Notes: generated by a model from the letters alone, not told the origin. A stretch of DNA of 64,000 bases from an uncultured Pelagibacteraceae bacterium (GCA_902578265.1 CACHCA010000003.1:62001-126000), one strand, 5' to 3'; shown: positions 26,697-37,447, numbered from the stretch's first letter. Translations and numbers: made by a program.

Positions 26697-28622
26697 TTAA
26701 GCGCTCTTTTCTTTATTTTCGTCTTTTACTTCCTCAAAATCAGCATCAACAACATTGTCCTCTTTTTTTCCTTTATCATCTTTACCATCATCTTTATTAG
26801 AATCTGGTTTTGTATTTTGTTGTGATTTATATATTGCTTCTCCAAGTTTCATCGAAGCTTGAACTAGTGACTCAGTTTTTTTCTTAATATCATCTGTGTT
26901 TTCACTTTTAAGAGCCTCTTTTAATTGATTTGAAGCATCTTCAATAGCTTTTTTGTCGGCTTCAGATACTTTAGAGCCGTGCTCTTTAAGATTTTTATCT
27001 GTAGAATGAATTAAGGTATCTGCTTGATTTCTTACATCTACAGACTCTCTTTTCTTTTTATCAGCATCTTTATTGGCTTCAGCATCTTTTACCATTTTCT
27101 CAATCTCTTCGTCACTTAAACCACCTGAAGCTTGAATTTGAATTTTTTGCTCTTTTCCAGTACCCTTATCTTTTGCAGAAACATTAACAATACCATTCGC
27201 ATCAATATCAAATGTAACTTCAATTTGAGGAACACCTCTAGGCGCAGGTGCAATTCCAACAAGCTCGAAGTTACCTAAAATTTTATTATCAGCTGCCATC
27301 TCTCTTTCTCCTTGCAGGACTCTAATAGAAACAGCAGGTTGATTATCTTCAGCAGTTGAGAATACTTGACTTTTTTTAGTAGGAATTGTTGTGTTTTTTT
27401 CAATCAATTTTGTAGAAACTCCACCCAAGGTCTCAATACCCAAAGAAAGAGGAGTTACATCTAATAATAACACATCTTTTACATCACCCTGAAGAACACC
27501 TGCTTGGATTGCAGCGCCCATTGCTACAACCTCATCAGGGTTAACACTTTTATTAGGTTCCTTCCCAAAGAAATTTTTAACTTCTTCGATAACCCTAGGC
27601 ATTCTAGTCATACCACCAACCATTACAACTTCATCAATTTCGTTGGCAGTGATACCAGCATCTTTTAATGCAGTTTTACATGGTGGCATTGTTTTAGCTA
27701 TAAGATCTTCAACTAGCGCCTCAAGTTTTGCTCTTGTAAGTTTTAAATTAATATGTTTTGGACCAGTTTTGTCTGCTGTAATAAATGGTAAATTTATATC
27801 AGTTTGTTCAGCTGAGGATAATTCAATCTTAGCTTTTTCAGCTGCCTCTTTTAATCTCTGAAGAGCAAGTTTATCTGATTTCAAATCTATTCCATTATCT
27901 TTTTTAAATTCCGCAATTAAATATTCAACTACAGAATTATCAAAATCTTCACCACCTAAGAATGTATCCCCGTTTGTTGATTTAACTTCAAAAACTCCAT
28001 CGCCAAGTTCAAGTATTGAAACATCAAATGTTCCACCACCCAAGTCATAAACTGCGATTTTTTTATTTTGTTTTTTATCTAAACCATAAGCTAATGATGC
28101 AGCAGTAGGTTCATTTATAATTCTTAAAACTTCTAGACCTGCAATTTTTCCAGCGTCTTTTGTTGCTTGTCTTTGAGCATCATTGAAGTATGCAGGTACA
28201 GTAATTACAGCTTTTGTAACAGCTTGACCTAAATATTTTTCTGCTGTTTCTTTCATTTTTTGTAAAATAAAAGCTGAGATTTGAGAAGGAGAGTATTTTT
28301 CCCCTTTAGACTCTATCCACGCATCTCCTTTTTCCGAATTGACAATTTTAAATGGAGCAGCTTCTATATCTTTTTTAACAGTTGGGTCATCAAAGTTTCT
28401 TCCAATAAGTCTTTTAACTGCAAAAATAGTATTCTCAGGATTGGTTACAGCTTGTCTTTTAGCTGGTTGACCTATTAATTTTTCTTTTTCATCAGTAAAG
28501 GCAACAACAGATGGTGTTGTTCTAGCGCCCTCGGCATTTTCTAAAACTTTTGCTTGGCTTCCTTCCATTATAGCCACACAAGAGTTGGTTGTTCCTAAAT
28601 CTATTCCAATAATTTTACTCAT
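26697..28622 (-). CDS. dnaK: Chaperone DnaK (Hsp70)
   Basis: 641 residues (E. coli 638). It starts with the phosphate-1 motif [14 protein letters not shown], the substrate-binding domain follows from about 390, and the C-terminus ends in an acidic [10 protein letters not shown] tail near the family EEVD-like end. It folds and protects client proteins with DnaJ and GrpE. A ribosome site GAGGAG (minus strand, 28634-28639) and a candidate heat-shock promoter precede it. Confidence 0.98.
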   Translation of the reverse strand: MSKIIGIDLGTTNSCVAIMEGSQAKVLENAEGARTTPSVVAFTDEKEKLIGQPAKRQAVTNPENTIFAVKRLIGRNFDDPTVKKDIEAAPFKIVNSEKGDAWIESKGEKYSPSQISAFILQKMKETAEKYLGQAVTKAVITVPAYFNDAQRQATKDAGKIAGLEVLRIINEPTAASLAYGLDKKQNKKIAVYDLGGGTFDVSILELGDGVFEVKSTNGDTFLGGEDFDNSVVEYLIAEFKKDNGIDLKSDKLALQRLKEAAEKAKIELSSAEQTDINLPFITADKTGPKHINLKLTRAKLEALVEDLIAKTMPPCKTALKDAGITANEIDEVVMVGGMTRMPRVIEEVKNFFGKEPNKSVNPDEVVAMGAAIQAGVLQGDVKDVLLLDVTPLSLGIETLGGVSTKLIEKNTTIPTKKSQVFSTAEDNQPAVSIRVLQGEREMAADNKILGNFELVGIAPAPRGVPQIEVTFDIDANGIVNVSAKDKGTGKEQKIQIQASGGLSDEEIEKMVKDAEANKDADKKKRESVDVRNQADTLIHSTDKNLKEHGSKVSEADKKAIEDASNQLKEALKSENTDDIKKKTESLVQASMKLGEAIYKSQQNTKPDSNKDDGKDDKGKKEDNVVDADFEEVKDENKEKSA

Positions 28623-28642
28623 AATAATTAATACTCCTCGTC

Positions 28643-28670
28643 ATATATGTGTTATTTTTGATTCTACAAG
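28643..28670 (-). promoter_or_regulatory. Candidate RpoH (sigma-32) promoter of dnaK
   Basis: Read on the minus strand, CTTG (28670-28667) is followed after 17 bases by CATATAT (28649-28643). The alphaproteobacterial RpoH consensus, as I know it, is CTTG-N17/18-CYTATNT, so all but one specified base match. It lies 20-48 bp upstream of the dnaK ATG in the grpE-dnaK gap. Such motifs are short and the region is AT-rich, so this is a candidate only. Confidence 0.45.
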
Positions 28671-28682
28671 CTGTTCCGATCA

Positions 28683-29321
28683 TTATTTAGTCTCCGAATT
28701 CTCTTTAGTTTCCTCTGTTTTAGCTGCTTTTTCTTGAGTTTTCTTAGCTACACCAACCAATGAGGGCCTTAGTAATCGATCTTTAATAGTGAAACCTTTC
28801 TGAATTTCTTGAATTATAGTTCCTGGCTCTTTTGTATCATCCTCAATTTCCATCATTGCTTGATGAAAGTTTGGATCTAATTTTTTATTTAAACTTTCAA
28901 TCTGTTTAATATCATTTTTGTTAAATATGGATATTAAATCTTTATGAATTATATCAAAATGTTCTAAAGTTTTTTTAAGTGCCTCAGAGTCCTTTAACTT
29001 TTCATCACTTTCTAAGATACTTTTGGATCTTTCAAAATTATCTATAAGGCTAAGCGCTTCTTTAGCAAATGAAAAACCACCGTACTCAAAAGCATCTTCC
29101 TTCTCCTTCTCAAACCTTCTTCGTTGATTTTCCATTTCAGCAAATGTTCTAGCTAGTTTATCTTCAAGCTTTAAAATCTTTTCTTCTGGTGTTAATTCTT
29201 TTTTGTCCTCTTCTTCTTTTTTATTATGATCGTCTGTTTGATCCTGGGAGCTAGTAGATTGATTATTTTCTTCCTTAGCTAAATTTTCATTTTGGATATT
29301 TTCTTTTTGCTCTTTTTCCAT
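28683..29321 (-). CDS. grpE: Nucleotide exchange factor GrpE
   Basis: 212 residues. An acidic, disordered N-terminus (about 1-50), a long coiled coil (KLEDKLARTFAEMENQRRRFEKEKEDA, here described only as residues about 51-77) and the C-terminal beta-wing domain ending RPSLVGVAKK are present. It releases ADP from DnaK. The gene heads grpE-dnaK-dnaJ; hrcA, which precedes grpE in many alphaproteobacteria, is absent, and rdgB diverges 36 bp away. Confidence 0.95.
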   Translation of the reverse strand: MEKEQKENIQNENLAKEENNQSTSSQDQTDDHNKKEEEDKKELTPEEKILKLEDKLARTFAEMENQRRRFEKEKEDAFEYGGFSFAKEALSLIDNFERSKSILESDEKLKDSEALKKTLEHFDIIHKDLISIFNKNDIKQIESLNKKLDPNFHQAMMEIEDDTKEPGTIIQEIQKGFTIKDRLLRPSLVGVAKKTQEKAAKTEETKENSETK

Positions 29322-29337
29322 AAGAGCTTATATGGTA

Positions 29338-29355
29338 AGAAATTTAAGAATTTCT
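29338..29355. repeat. Inverted repeat between grpE and rdgB
   Basis: AGAAATT-TAAG-AATTTCT, a perfect 7-bp inverted repeat with a 4-bp spacer, fills half of the 36-bp gap between the divergent grpE and rdgB genes. It could be an operator or a chance AT-rich palindrome. It does not match CIRCE (TTAGCACTC-N9-GAGTGCTAA). Confidence 0.4.
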
Positions 29356-29357
29356 AG

Positions 29358-29960
29358 ATGTTAAAAAAAAAAATATCAAAAATATTAATTGGCACAAATA
29401 ACAAAGGAAAACTTAGAGAAATTAGGGGTTTATTGCCAAAATCAATTAAGATTTTTTCTACATCAGATTTTAATCTTAAAAGCCCAGCAGAAAATGGCAA
29501 AACTTTTAAGGAAAATTCAATAATTAAATCTAAGTATTTTTCAAAAAAATCTAATTTAGTTTGTATTGCTGATGACTCTGGTCTTGAAATAGATTGTTTG
29601 GATAAAAAGCCTGGAATTTTTTCAGCCAGATGGGCAGGAACTAAAGGAGATTTTAATAAAGCAATTAAAAGAGTGTATAGAGAGTTAGATAAAAAAGATA
29701 AGAACTGGAGAGCTAAAAAGATTAAAGCAAGATTCGTGTGTGCGCTCTCAATTTGTTATTTAGATAAAATAATCGCAAGTGTTATAGGAAAAATTGAGGG
29801 CTCTATTTCAAACAAAATTAGGGGAAAAAATGGTTTTGGATATGATCCAATTTTTATTCCAAAAAAAAAGAAACAAACTTTCGGTGAAATGAAGTTTTCT
29901 AGTAAATATAAAATCGACCATAGATCAATCGCATTTAAGAAAATTAAAAAATTTCTATAA
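29358..29960 (+). CDS. rdgB: XTP/dITP diphosphatase RdgB (HAM1)
   Basis: 200 residues (E. coli 197). The N-terminal IGTNNKGKLREI, the ADDSGLEIDCL metal site near residue 72 and the NGFGYDPIF block near 154 are all conserved. It removes deaminated purine nucleotides from the pool. It diverges from grpE and converges with the PBP-activator gene, overlapping it by 17 bp. Confidence 0.96.
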   Translation: MLKKKISKILIGTNNKGKLREIRGLLPKSIKIFSTSDFNLKSPAENGKTFKENSIIKSKYFSKKSNLVCIADDSGLEIDCLDKKPGIFSARWAGTKGDFNKAIKRVYRELDKKDKNWRAKKIKARFVCALSICYLDKIIASVIGKIEGSISNKIRGKNGFGYDPIFIPKKKKQTFGEMKFSSKYKIDHRSIAFKKIKKFL

Positions 29961-31098
29961 GTTTCCCATTATTGATTTGATAAAAATTTAATTGGTGATT
30001 AATTTTATTATTTTTAATTTCAAAAACTCCTATTTTCCCTTTAAACGTATTTTGAGTTTTAAACGATTTGTTTATCTCTAAAGCCTCATTTTTAAGTGAT
30101 AGATAATATATTAATCCAACTAAATCATAACTCAGTAATGACAGATAACTTGGTTTATAATTAAATTTTTTAAAAAATTTATTAGTAAACTGATCCAAAT
30201 TTTGTTTGTTTATTGAAGGATAATAAATTGGTTGTAAATTTTGTTCTTTTAACAAACTTTCATCAAACCATTGGTTCAAAGTAATTATATATTTATTTTT
30301 TGGTGATACGTCAGTATATAGCAATGAAGTAATGACACTTTTTAAGCTTTCATCAAAATCTGCAATAATAACAGAATCAAATTTTACATTTCCAAGAGTA
30401 TATTTTTTTTCAAGGCTCGCTATAATTTTTTCTTTATTTGGATCATCAGAATTTTCAACTCGTGATATTTCGTCTAATAGATTTTGTTTTCTTATTCCGT
30501 AATTAGTGATTTTCTCTATTTGTTTTGTTAATTTTGTAGGGTCAATATCATAATTATATTGCTTAAAAAATTTTATCCTTGACTCTTTAATTCCTTTTTT
30601 AATCTCCTGGTCATAATTTAAATTTGGGATTAAAAAAATTGTTTTTTTTATCTCACTCGTTTCCAAAAATTTTTTAATTGTATTTAATTGTGAAGAGGAA
30701 TTAATGCCACTGCTAATTATATTTTTATGAAGATCCAAAGTTTTGTTTGTTAAAGACAAAAAAGTAATACTTTTTACTCTGTCTAAAAATAATAAATTTT
30801 TATGAAAAACCGGACCGATAACCAACGATATTCCCATTTTTTCAAATTCAAGAGCTGAACGTAAAGTCACATCTGGATCCGACTTAGTGTCTTTAGGATA
30901 TATTTCAATGTTATTATCTTTTATGTCAATTAAGGCCATTCTTATGGAATTTAGTATTTGTTTTCCTAAAGACGCGTCCTCTCCGGATAGTGGAGCTAAT
31001 ACTCCTATTTTAATTTTTGTTTCTTCAGAATATGAAATAGATGTTTCAAAAAATAAAACAAAAAATATAGAGAAAACAATTTTAAAAAATTTATTCAT
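29944..31098 (-). CDS. Periplasmic-binding-protein-like penicillin-binding protein activator (LpoA-like)
   Basis: 384 residues with a signal peptide (about 1-24) and a type-I periplasmic-binding fold starting KIKIGVLAPLSGEDASLGKQI. The alphaproteobacterial group divergent from rsmI is annotated as penicillin-binding protein activator, corresponding to the C-terminal half of LpoA (YraM). There is no lipobox Cys at the signal-peptide end, unlike E. coli LpoA, so it may be soluble. A true amino-acid-binding transport protein is an alternative, but no ABC transporter genes are near. Confidence 0.8.
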   Translation of the reverse strand: MNKFFKIVFSIFFVLFFETSISYSEETKIKIGVLAPLSGEDASLGKQILNSIRMALIDIKDNNIEIYPKDTKSDPDVTLRSALEFEKMGISLVIGPVFHKNLLFLDRVKSITFLSLTNKTLDLHKNIISSGINSSSQLNTIKKFLETSEIKKTIFLIPNLNYDQEIKKGIKESRIKFFKQYNYDIDPTKLTKQIEKITNYGIRKQNLLDEISRVENSDDPNKEKIIASLEKKYTLGNVKFDSVIIADFDESLKSVITSLLYTDVSPKNKYIITLNQWFDESLLKEQNLQPIYYPSINKQNLDQFTNKFFKKFNYKPSYLSLLSYDLVGLIYYLSLKNEALEINKSFKTQNTFKGKIGVFEIKNNKINHQLNFYQINNGKLIEIF

Positions 31099-31132
31099 TT
31101 AATGATTTATATAATTTTAGTATTGTATAATT

Positions 31133-31996
31133 ATGACTGTAAACCCTAAATTTCAAAATAAACAAATTAAAAAAGGTCTATATATAATACCCACTCCGAT
31201 TGGAAATTTAGGAGATATTACTTACAGAGCGATAGAAATTTTAAAAAAATCAGATTTTATTCTGTGCGAGGATACGCGAATTTCCAGAAAAGTAATGGAA
31301 AAATTTGAGGTAAAATCCAAATTATTATCTAATCACAAATTTAATGAGAAGAAAAATTTATCTTTAGTCATAAATCATTTAAGAAGTGATAAGATTATAT
31401 CTCTTGTTTCAGATGCTGGCACTCCTGGAATATCAGATCCTGGAGCCATCTTAGTAAGAGAATGTGTTAAGGAGAAAATAGATATTTTTCCATTACCAGG
31501 CCCTTCTGCAGTTAGTACCGCTGTATCAATTAGTGGCTTTTCTGAAAAATATTTTTTTTATGGTTTTTTTCCATCAAAATTAAAGGATATTAAGAACGAT
31601 TTAAAATTACTTTCTCAGTTGAACTCTAGCATTGTTTTTTTTATTTCATCCAAAAAGATGAATAAAATCATTCCATTTCTAAAAGAAAATTTTTCTGATA
31701 GAGAAATTTTGATTTGTAGAGAAATGACAAAAATTTATGAGGAATATTTAAGATATAAAATTGATGATTTAGAAACTTTAGATGAAAATTTAAAAGGTGA
31801 ATTAACTTTTGTAATATCAGAAAAAAAAAGAATAAAAAAAAGTTCTCTTTTATTAAGTGAATCAGATAAGAATAACATAAGGAAAATGATTAAAAAATTA
31901 AGTATCAAAGAAATTGTAAATCTAATCTCTCAAAATAATTCTGTACCAAAAAAAAAAATTTATAATTTTTGTTTGAAGCTAAAAAATGAAGTTTAA
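31133..31996 (+). CDS. rsmI: 16S rRNA (cytidine-1402-2'-O)-methyltransferase RsmI
   Basis: 287 residues (E. coli 286). The tetrapyrrole-methylase-fold blocks LYIIPTPIGNLGDIT, CEDTR, VSDAGTPGISDPG and FPLPGPSAVS are intact. It methylates the ribose of C1402 in 16S rRNA. The yraN gene that usually follows is missing; instead the end overlaps a BON-domain lipoprotein gene by 11 bp. Confidence 0.96.
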   Translation: MTVNPKFQNKQIKKGLYIIPTPIGNLGDITYRAIEILKKSDFILCEDTRISRKVMEKFEVKSKLLSNHKFNEKKNLSLVINHLRSDKIISLVSDAGTPGISDPGAILVRECVKEKIDIFPLPGPSAVSTAVSISGFSEKYFFYGFFPSKLKDIKNDLKLLSQLNSSIVFFISSKKMNKIIPFLKENFSDREILICREMTKIYEEYLRYKIDDLETLDENLKGELTFVISEKKRIKKSSLLLSESDKNNIRKMIKKLSIKEIVNLISQNNSVPKKKIYNFCLKLKNEV

Positions 31997-32579
31997 AGTT
32001 TTAATATTTATATTCATAACATTATTTTTGTCAGGATGTGTTGGTGTTTCTTCAAAGGGAATTTTTGGAACAGGAGTATCAGTCGCTTTAGATCCTAGGT
32101 CTTTAGGTACACAGATTGATGATTCTATAATGCAAAAAAATTTATCAGCAAGGATATTATTATTGGATAAAAAATATTTTTTATCTATAAAATCAAAAGT
32201 CTTGGATGGAAGAATATTCTTAACAGGCAAAGTTGATAATCCTGAAGAAAAACTCCAAATAACAAAATTGGCTTGGGAAACTGAGGGTGCTAGATCTGTA
32301 AGAAATGATATTAAGATTAAAGAGAAGTTTAGCTTTCAACAATCTGCAAAAGATGTTTTAATTACTTCACAATTAAGAACTGCTTTGATTATTAATAAAC
32401 AGATAAAGGCAACTAATTATCAAATCGACACATATAAAAAGAAAATTTATATCTACGGTATAGCTTTAACGTCAGATGAAAAATCACTTGTTATAGAGGA
32501 AGCCAAAGAAATATTGGATGTAGAGGATGTTGTGGCAAGTATTTTACTCGTAGAAGATTTAAGAATTCAAAAAAATTAA
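31986..32579 (+). CDS. BON-domain outer-membrane lipoprotein (YraP/DolP-like)
   Basis: 197 residues. The signal peptide ends with lipobox LSGC (Cys18). Two BON domains follow, with LDGRIFLTGKVDNPEEKLQITKLAWETEGARSVRNDI clear in the first (about residues 72-108). YraP/DolP supports outer-membrane integrity and peptidoglycan amidase control in E. coli. Its place after rsmI, opposite an LpoA-like gene, mirrors the yraL-yraM-yraP neighbourhood. It ends one base before the convergent malic enzyme gene. Confidence 0.9.
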   Translation: MKFKVLIFIFITLFLSGCVGVSSKGIFGTGVSVALDPRSLGTQIDDSIMQKNLSARILLLDKKYFLSIKSKVLDGRIFLTGKVDNPEEKLQITKLAWETEGARSVRNDIKIKEKFSFQQSAKDVLITSQLRTALIINKQIKATNYQIDTYKKKIYIYGIALTSDEKSLVIEEAKEILDVEDVVASILLVEDLRIQKN

Positions 32580-34862
32580 TTATTTTTTATAGTCAATTAC
32601 ATCTGCAGAATATGCAGCTATTGAAGCTAAATTAATAATTTCTGAAGTTGATGTTCTTAAAGGAGCAATTTCTATTGGAAGGCCTAAGCCTATTAGTAAT
32701 GGCCCTATAACTTTAGCTCTACTCATTGATTTTATCATTTTGTATGAAATAGCTGCACTATGTTGGCTTGGCATTATCAAGACGTTCGAACTTCCAACAA
32801 TTTCCGAAAAAGGGTAAAGCTCTTTATATAATTCTTCTAAAGCAACGTCTGGCTGCATTTCTCCGTCAAATTTAAAATCAACTTTTTCCTTCTTTAAAAT
32901 TTTAACTGCATCGCTTAGCCTTTTTGTTCTGTCAGTAGCTGGTTCTCCAAAAGTGGAATGAGATAAGAAAGCAACTTTAGGATCAAATCCAAATAATCTA
33001 ACCACTCTAGCTGCTGATTTTGCCATTTCTGCCAGCTGATTTGCATCAGGATATTCGATGACAGAGGTATCGCATATAAAAATTGTTTTTCCTCTATTCA
33101 CTATCAAATTTAGGCCAAACATTATTTCTCCAGCTCTAGGATCTACAACTTGAGTTATTTTTTCTAAAGATGAGGAATATCTTCTGGTATTCCCAGTAAC
33201 CATAGCATCAGCATCCTTACATGCTACCATACAAGATGCCCAAATAACCCTATCATTTCTTATCAAACGATCACAATCCCGCTCAAGCATGCCTTTATTT
33301 CTTTGAAGTTTTCCAAAAAGATATTTTACGTATTTTTCTCTTTTTTTAGCATCTTTTGAATTGGTAATTTCTATATCAAAATTTTCACTGTAACCTATTT
33401 TCTTTAATTGATTTTTAATTAGATCCTCTTTTCCAACTAAGATCGGCACTCCTAAGTTGGAGTTTTTAAATGCTATTGCTGCTTTAAGCATGTTTTCATC
33501 CTCACCATCTGCAAAAATTACTTTTTTGGGTTTCTTTTTTATATAGTTGTTAATACCCTGCATAATTGTAACTGTTGGGTCTAATCTTTGTCTTAACTGA
33601 TCTTTGTAATTACTAAAATCTTTAATATTTTTTCTCGCAACACCAGAGTCTATTGCCGCTTTAGCTACTGCAGCAGGAATTACACTTATAAGCCTTGGAT
33701 CAAATGTTGATGGAATTATGTAATCTTTTCCATAATGTGGTCTCTCACCCCCCATTGCAGCAACAACTTCATCAGGAACTTCCTCTTTAGCTAGGTTTGC
33801 AATCGCGTGAGCGGCTGCGATTTTCATCTCCTCATTAATAGTTTTGGATCTTACATCCAATGCACCTCTAAATATATATGGAAAACCAATCAAATTATTT
33901 ACTTGGTTTGGATAGTCTGATCTTCCAGTGGCCATGATGGCATCATTTCTTACCTCTGCAACTTCTTCTGGTTTAATTTCTGGATCAGGATTTGCGCATG
34001 CGAATATTATTGGGTTTTTCCCCATAGTTTTAACCATATCTTTTGTTAAAGCTCCTTTTGCTGATAAACCTAAAAATACGTCGGCATTATTGATTGCATC
34101 TGATAAGGTTCGATGCTTAGTTTCAATAGCATGAGCTGTTTTCCACTGGTTTAAATTTTCTCTTCCACTATAGATCACTCCTGTTCTGTCAACCATTGTA
34201 ATATTTTTCTTTGGAACTCCACTTTTTTTAAACAAATTAGCACAAGCCATTGCTGATGCACCTGCACCGTTGATAACTATTTTTACTTTATCAATTTTTT
34301 TTTTGGTAATATCCAGTGCATTGATTAATGCAGCTGTAGTTATGATTGCTGTACCATGTTGATCATCATGAAATATAGGAATATCTAAGATTTCTTTAAG
34401 TTTTTCCTCAATAATAAAACAATCTGGAGCAGCAATGTCCTCCAGATTAATACCCCCAAAACTTGGAGCAAAATTTTTAACACTATTAATTATTTCATTG
34501 TGATCTTGTGAGTCAATTTCAAGATCAATCGAGTCAATATCAGCAAACCTTTTAAATAATACTGCTTTTCCTTCCATAACAGGTTTTGAGGCTAAAGCTC
34601 CTAAATTACCCATGCCTAAAATTGCAGAACCATTACTAATTACTGCCACAAGATTTCCCTTACTTGTATAGTCAAATGCAGTTTCTGGATTTTCACTTAT
34701 GGCTTTTACTGGTGCTGCCACACCTGGCGAATAAGCTAATGCGAGATCTCTTTTTGTAGTCATATTCTTTGAGGATGAGATTTCGATCTTACCTGGTTTA
34801 TTATGACGATGATAATCTAAAGCTTCTTTATCTGTATAATGATCAATTTTTGTTTTTTTCAT
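32580..34862 (-). CDS. maeB: NADP-dependent malic enzyme, MaeB type with phosphotransacetylase-like domain
   Basis: 760 residues, matching MaeB (759). The N-terminal malic domain (about 1-410) has YSPGVAAPV, the catalytic lysine region [10 protein letters not shown] and the NAD(P) loop [12 protein letters not shown]; the C-terminal 330 residues are a phosphate-acetyltransferase-like domain thought to be regulatory. It decarboxylates malate to pyruvate with NADPH formation. In an organism with limited glycolysis this may be a major NADPH/pyruvate source (inference). Confidence 0.96.
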   Translation of the reverse strand: MKKTKIDHYTDKEALDYHRHNKPGKIEISSSKNMTTKRDLALAYSPGVAAPVKAISENPETAFDYTSKGNLVAVISNGSAILGMGNLGALASKPVMEGKAVLFKRFADIDSIDLEIDSQDHNEIINSVKNFAPSFGGINLEDIAAPDCFIIEEKLKEILDIPIFHDDQHGTAIITTAALINALDITKKKIDKVKIVINGAGASAMACANLFKKSGVPKKNITMVDRTGVIYSGRENLNQWKTAHAIETKHRTLSDAINNADVFLGLSAKGALTKDMVKTMGKNPIIFACANPDPEIKPEEVAEVRNDAIMATGRSDYPNQVNNLIGFPYIFRGALDVRSKTINEEMKIAAAHAIANLAKEEVPDEVVAAMGGERPHYGKDYIIPSTFDPRLISVIPAAVAKAAIDSGVARKNIKDFSNYKDQLRQRLDPTVTIMQGINNYIKKKPKKVIFADGEDENMLKAAIAFKNSNLGVPILVGKEDLIKNQLKKIGYSENFDIEITNSKDAKKREKYVKYLFGKLQRNKGMLERDCDRLIRNDRVIWASCMVACKDADAMVTGNTRRYSSSLEKITQVVDPRAGEIMFGLNLIVNRGKTIFICDTSVIEYPDANQLAEMAKSAARVVRLFGFDPKVAFLSHSTFGEPATDRTKRLSDAVKILKKEKVDFKFDGEMQPDVALEELYKELYPFSEIVGSSNVLIMPSQHSAAISYKMIKSMSRAKVIGPLLIGLGLPIEIAPLRTSTSEIINLASIAAYSADVIDYKK

Positions 34863-34912
34863 TTAGCTTAATTAGGTGTACAAATGAGGTAAATTTAAGA
34901 CTAATATGATTT

Positions 34913-36442
34913 ATGAATTTAGTTAAGTCAACAGGGACTTTTGGTTTCTATACTATTATTAGCAGATTACTTGGATATTTGAGAGATGTTTTGATAGCAA
35001 TTTTTCTTGGAACAAGTCTTTTGGCTGATGCTTTTTTTGTAGCATTTAGAATACCTAACACTTTTAGAAGACTTTTTGCTGAGGGAACTTTTAACTCAGC
35101 TTTTGTACCAAGCTACACTTCTGAATTAGTTAAAAATAAATCTAGATCAAATAAATTTGCCAATGATGTTTTTAATTTATTATTTTTAGCTTTATTTTTT
35201 TTAGTCCTCTTAATTGAAATTTTCATGCCAATTTTTGTGGGACTAATAGCTCCAGGGTTTATTGAAGATACTAAAAAATTTGAATTAGCAACTACTTTAA
35301 CAAGAATTACTTTCCCCTTTTTAATGTTTGTAAGTCTATCTTCCTTTTTTGGTGCAATTTTAAACTCGCATAATAAATTTGCTGCTGCTTCGGCAGCGCC
35401 CATTATTTTAAATATAGTTTTAATTACTATTTTATTTTTTGGAAAATATTTAGGTGATGAATTAATTTACTATCTTTCATGTGGGATATCTATCGCAGGA
35501 TTACTACAATTAATTTTTTTATACAGGTTTGTGAAAAAATATTACGCCTTAGATTTTGATTTTAGATTTAAAATTACCAATAAAGTAAAATTTTTTTTTA
35601 AGAAATTATTACCAAGTATTTTTTCCTCAGGAGTTACTCAAATAAATATTTTAGTTGGAACAATTATAGCTTCATTCCAGGCAAGTGCTGTATCATACCT
35701 GTATTATGCAGATAGGATATACCAAATTAATTTGGCCATAGCCGGAATTGCAATTGGAGTTGTTGTCCTACCTCAGCTCTCAAAACATGTTCATCAAAAA
35801 AAAAAGAAGAAAATATCATTAATTCAAAATAAAGCATTGGAGCTAAGTATGTTTTTAAGTATACCTGCCTCAGTAGCATTAGTTATAGGATCTGAGCAAA
35901 TTATTTCAGCTCTATTTGGATATGGTTCTTTTACAGATAAATCAGTTTTAAATTCCTCTAACGCTCTATATTATTTTGGCTTAGGTCTCCCAGCATTTGC
36001 ATTAATAAAAGTTTTTTCGACATTTTTTTTTGCAAATCATGATACTAAAACTCCGTTTTATATTTCCTTAGTTTCTGTTTTGCTAAATATTTTGATAAGT
36101 GTTTATTTCTTTAAAGATATTGGTTTTATAATTATTCCTATAGCAACGACAATATCCTCATGGTTTAATTCATTAATATTATTTATTTATTTAAAAAATA
36201 ATAATTTATTTGAATTTAACGAAACATTTTTTAAACAATTTGTTAAGATAATTTTTGCATCAATTATGATGGGTATTTTCTTTAAATACCTGACCTTAAT
36301 ATTTGAAAATCAATTAAGTTATAGCTATTTATTCAAGTCAGCTTATTTATTTTTATGTGTTTTACTTACAATAATTTTTTATTTTGCACTGTCATATTTT
36401 ATCAAAGCTTTTAATTATCAAGATATTAAATTAAAGTATTAG
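34913..36442 (+). CDS. murJ: Lipid II flippase MurJ (MviN)
   Basis: 509 residues (E. coli 511) with about 14 membrane segments. The N-terminal STGTFGFYTIISRLLGYLRDVLIA and RIPNTFRRLFAEGTFNSAFVP carry the conserved arginines of the MurJ cavity. It moves lipid II to the periplasmic face for peptidoglycan synthesis. It diverges from maeB with 50 bp between and is followed 3 bp later by trpS. Confidence 0.96.
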   Translation: MNLVKSTGTFGFYTIISRLLGYLRDVLIAIFLGTSLLADAFFVAFRIPNTFRRLFAEGTFNSAFVPSYTSELVKNKSRSNKFANDVFNLLFLALFFLVLLIEIFMPIFVGLIAPGFIEDTKKFELATTLTRITFPFLMFVSLSSFFGAILNSHNKFAAASAAPIILNIVLITILFFGKYLGDELIYYLSCGISIAGLLQLIFLYRFVKKYYALDFDFRFKITNKVKFFFKKLLPSIFSSGVTQINILVGTIIASFQASAVSYLYYADRIYQINLAIAGIAIGVVVLPQLSKHVHQKKKKKISLIQNKALELSMFLSIPASVALVIGSEQIISALFGYGSFTDKSVLNSSNALYYFGLGLPAFALIKVFSTFFFANHDTKTPFYISLVSVLLNILISVYFFKDIGFIIIPIATTISSWFNSLILFIYLKNNNLFEFNETFFKQFVKIIFASIMMGIFFKYLTLIFENQLSYSYLFKSAYLFLCVLLTIIFYFALSYFIKAFNYQDIKLKY

Positions 36443-36445
36443 AAT

Positions 36446-37447
36446 ATGAAAAAAAAAATTTTCTCTGGTGTACAACCTACTGGAAATCTTCATTTAGGAA
36501 ATTATTTAGGAGCTTTAAAAAATTTTGTTGATTTGAATAACGATACTCAAAATAAGTGTATCTTTTGTGTAGTTGATCTTCATGCAATAACTGTAAGTCA
36601 AAATCCAATAGATCTAAAATCAAATATACATGAGACAGTAGCTACATTTATTGCTAGTGGAATAGATCCAAAAAAAAGTATTATTTTTAATCAATCTCAA
36701 GTGAGTGCTCACACAGAGGCAGCGTGGATTTTAAGCTGTGTTGCTAGAATGGGATGGTTAAATAGGATGACCCAATTTAAAGAAAAAGCTGGTAAGGATA
36801 AAGAAAAGGCAAGCATCGGCCTATATTCCTATCCTGTCTTAATGGCAGCTGACATTTTATTATATGACTCAACTCATGTTCCAGTTGGAGATGATCAAAA
36901 ACAACATTTGGAGTTATGTCGAGATATTGCACAAAAATTTAACAATGATTATAAAATTGAAAATTTTTTTATAGTCCCTGAACCTTTAATTAAAAAAGAA
37001 TTTTCTAGAATTATGAGTCTAAAGGATGGTCTAAAAAAGATGAGTAAATCGGAAGTATCAGATTTGAGTAGGATTAATTTAACAGATAATAAGGATCAAA
37101 TAATTAACAAAATCAAAAAAGCGAAAACTGACACTTTACCTTTACCTTCCACAATTGAAGAATTAGAAAAAAGACCTGAGGTTGAAAATTTACTTGGTAT
37201 TTACTCAAGTTTGAAGAATAATACTTTACAAAAATCAATTGATGAATTTGCTGGAAAAAATTTTTCAGAGTTTAAAGAAAAATTATCAGATGTGGTTGTT
37301 GACGAAATCAACCCAATTTCATTAAGAATTAAAGAGTTATTGGATGACAAAGTTTTTTTGGAAAAAATACTTAAAGACGGATATGAGAAAGCCAATGAGA
37401 TTGCTTCTAAAAAAATTAAAAAAATTCACGAAATTGTAGGTTTTTGA
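36446..37447 (+). CDS. trpS: Tryptophanyl-tRNA synthetase
   Basis: 333 residues (E. coli 334). The class I HIGH equivalent is in GNLHLGNYLGAL (residues 13-24) and KMSKS in GLKKMSKSEVSD near 195. It charges tRNA-Trp. It follows murJ with a 3-bp gap, a pairing common in alphaproteobacteria. Confidence 0.97.
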   Translation: MKKKIFSGVQPTGNLHLGNYLGALKNFVDLNNDTQNKCIFCVVDLHAITVSQNPIDLKSNIHETVATFIASGIDPKKSIIFNQSQVSAHTEAAWILSCVARMGWLNRMTQFKEKAGKDKEKASIGLYSYPVLMAADILLYDSTHVPVGDDQKQHLELCRDIAQKFNNDYKIENFFIVPEPLIKKEFSRIMSLKDGLKKMSKSEVSDLSRINLTDNKDQIINKIKKAKTDTLPLPSTIEELEKRPEVENLLGIYSSLKNNTLQKSIDEFAGKNFSEFKEKLSDVVVDEINPISLRIKELLDDKVFLEKILKDGYEKANEIASKKIKKIHEIVGF

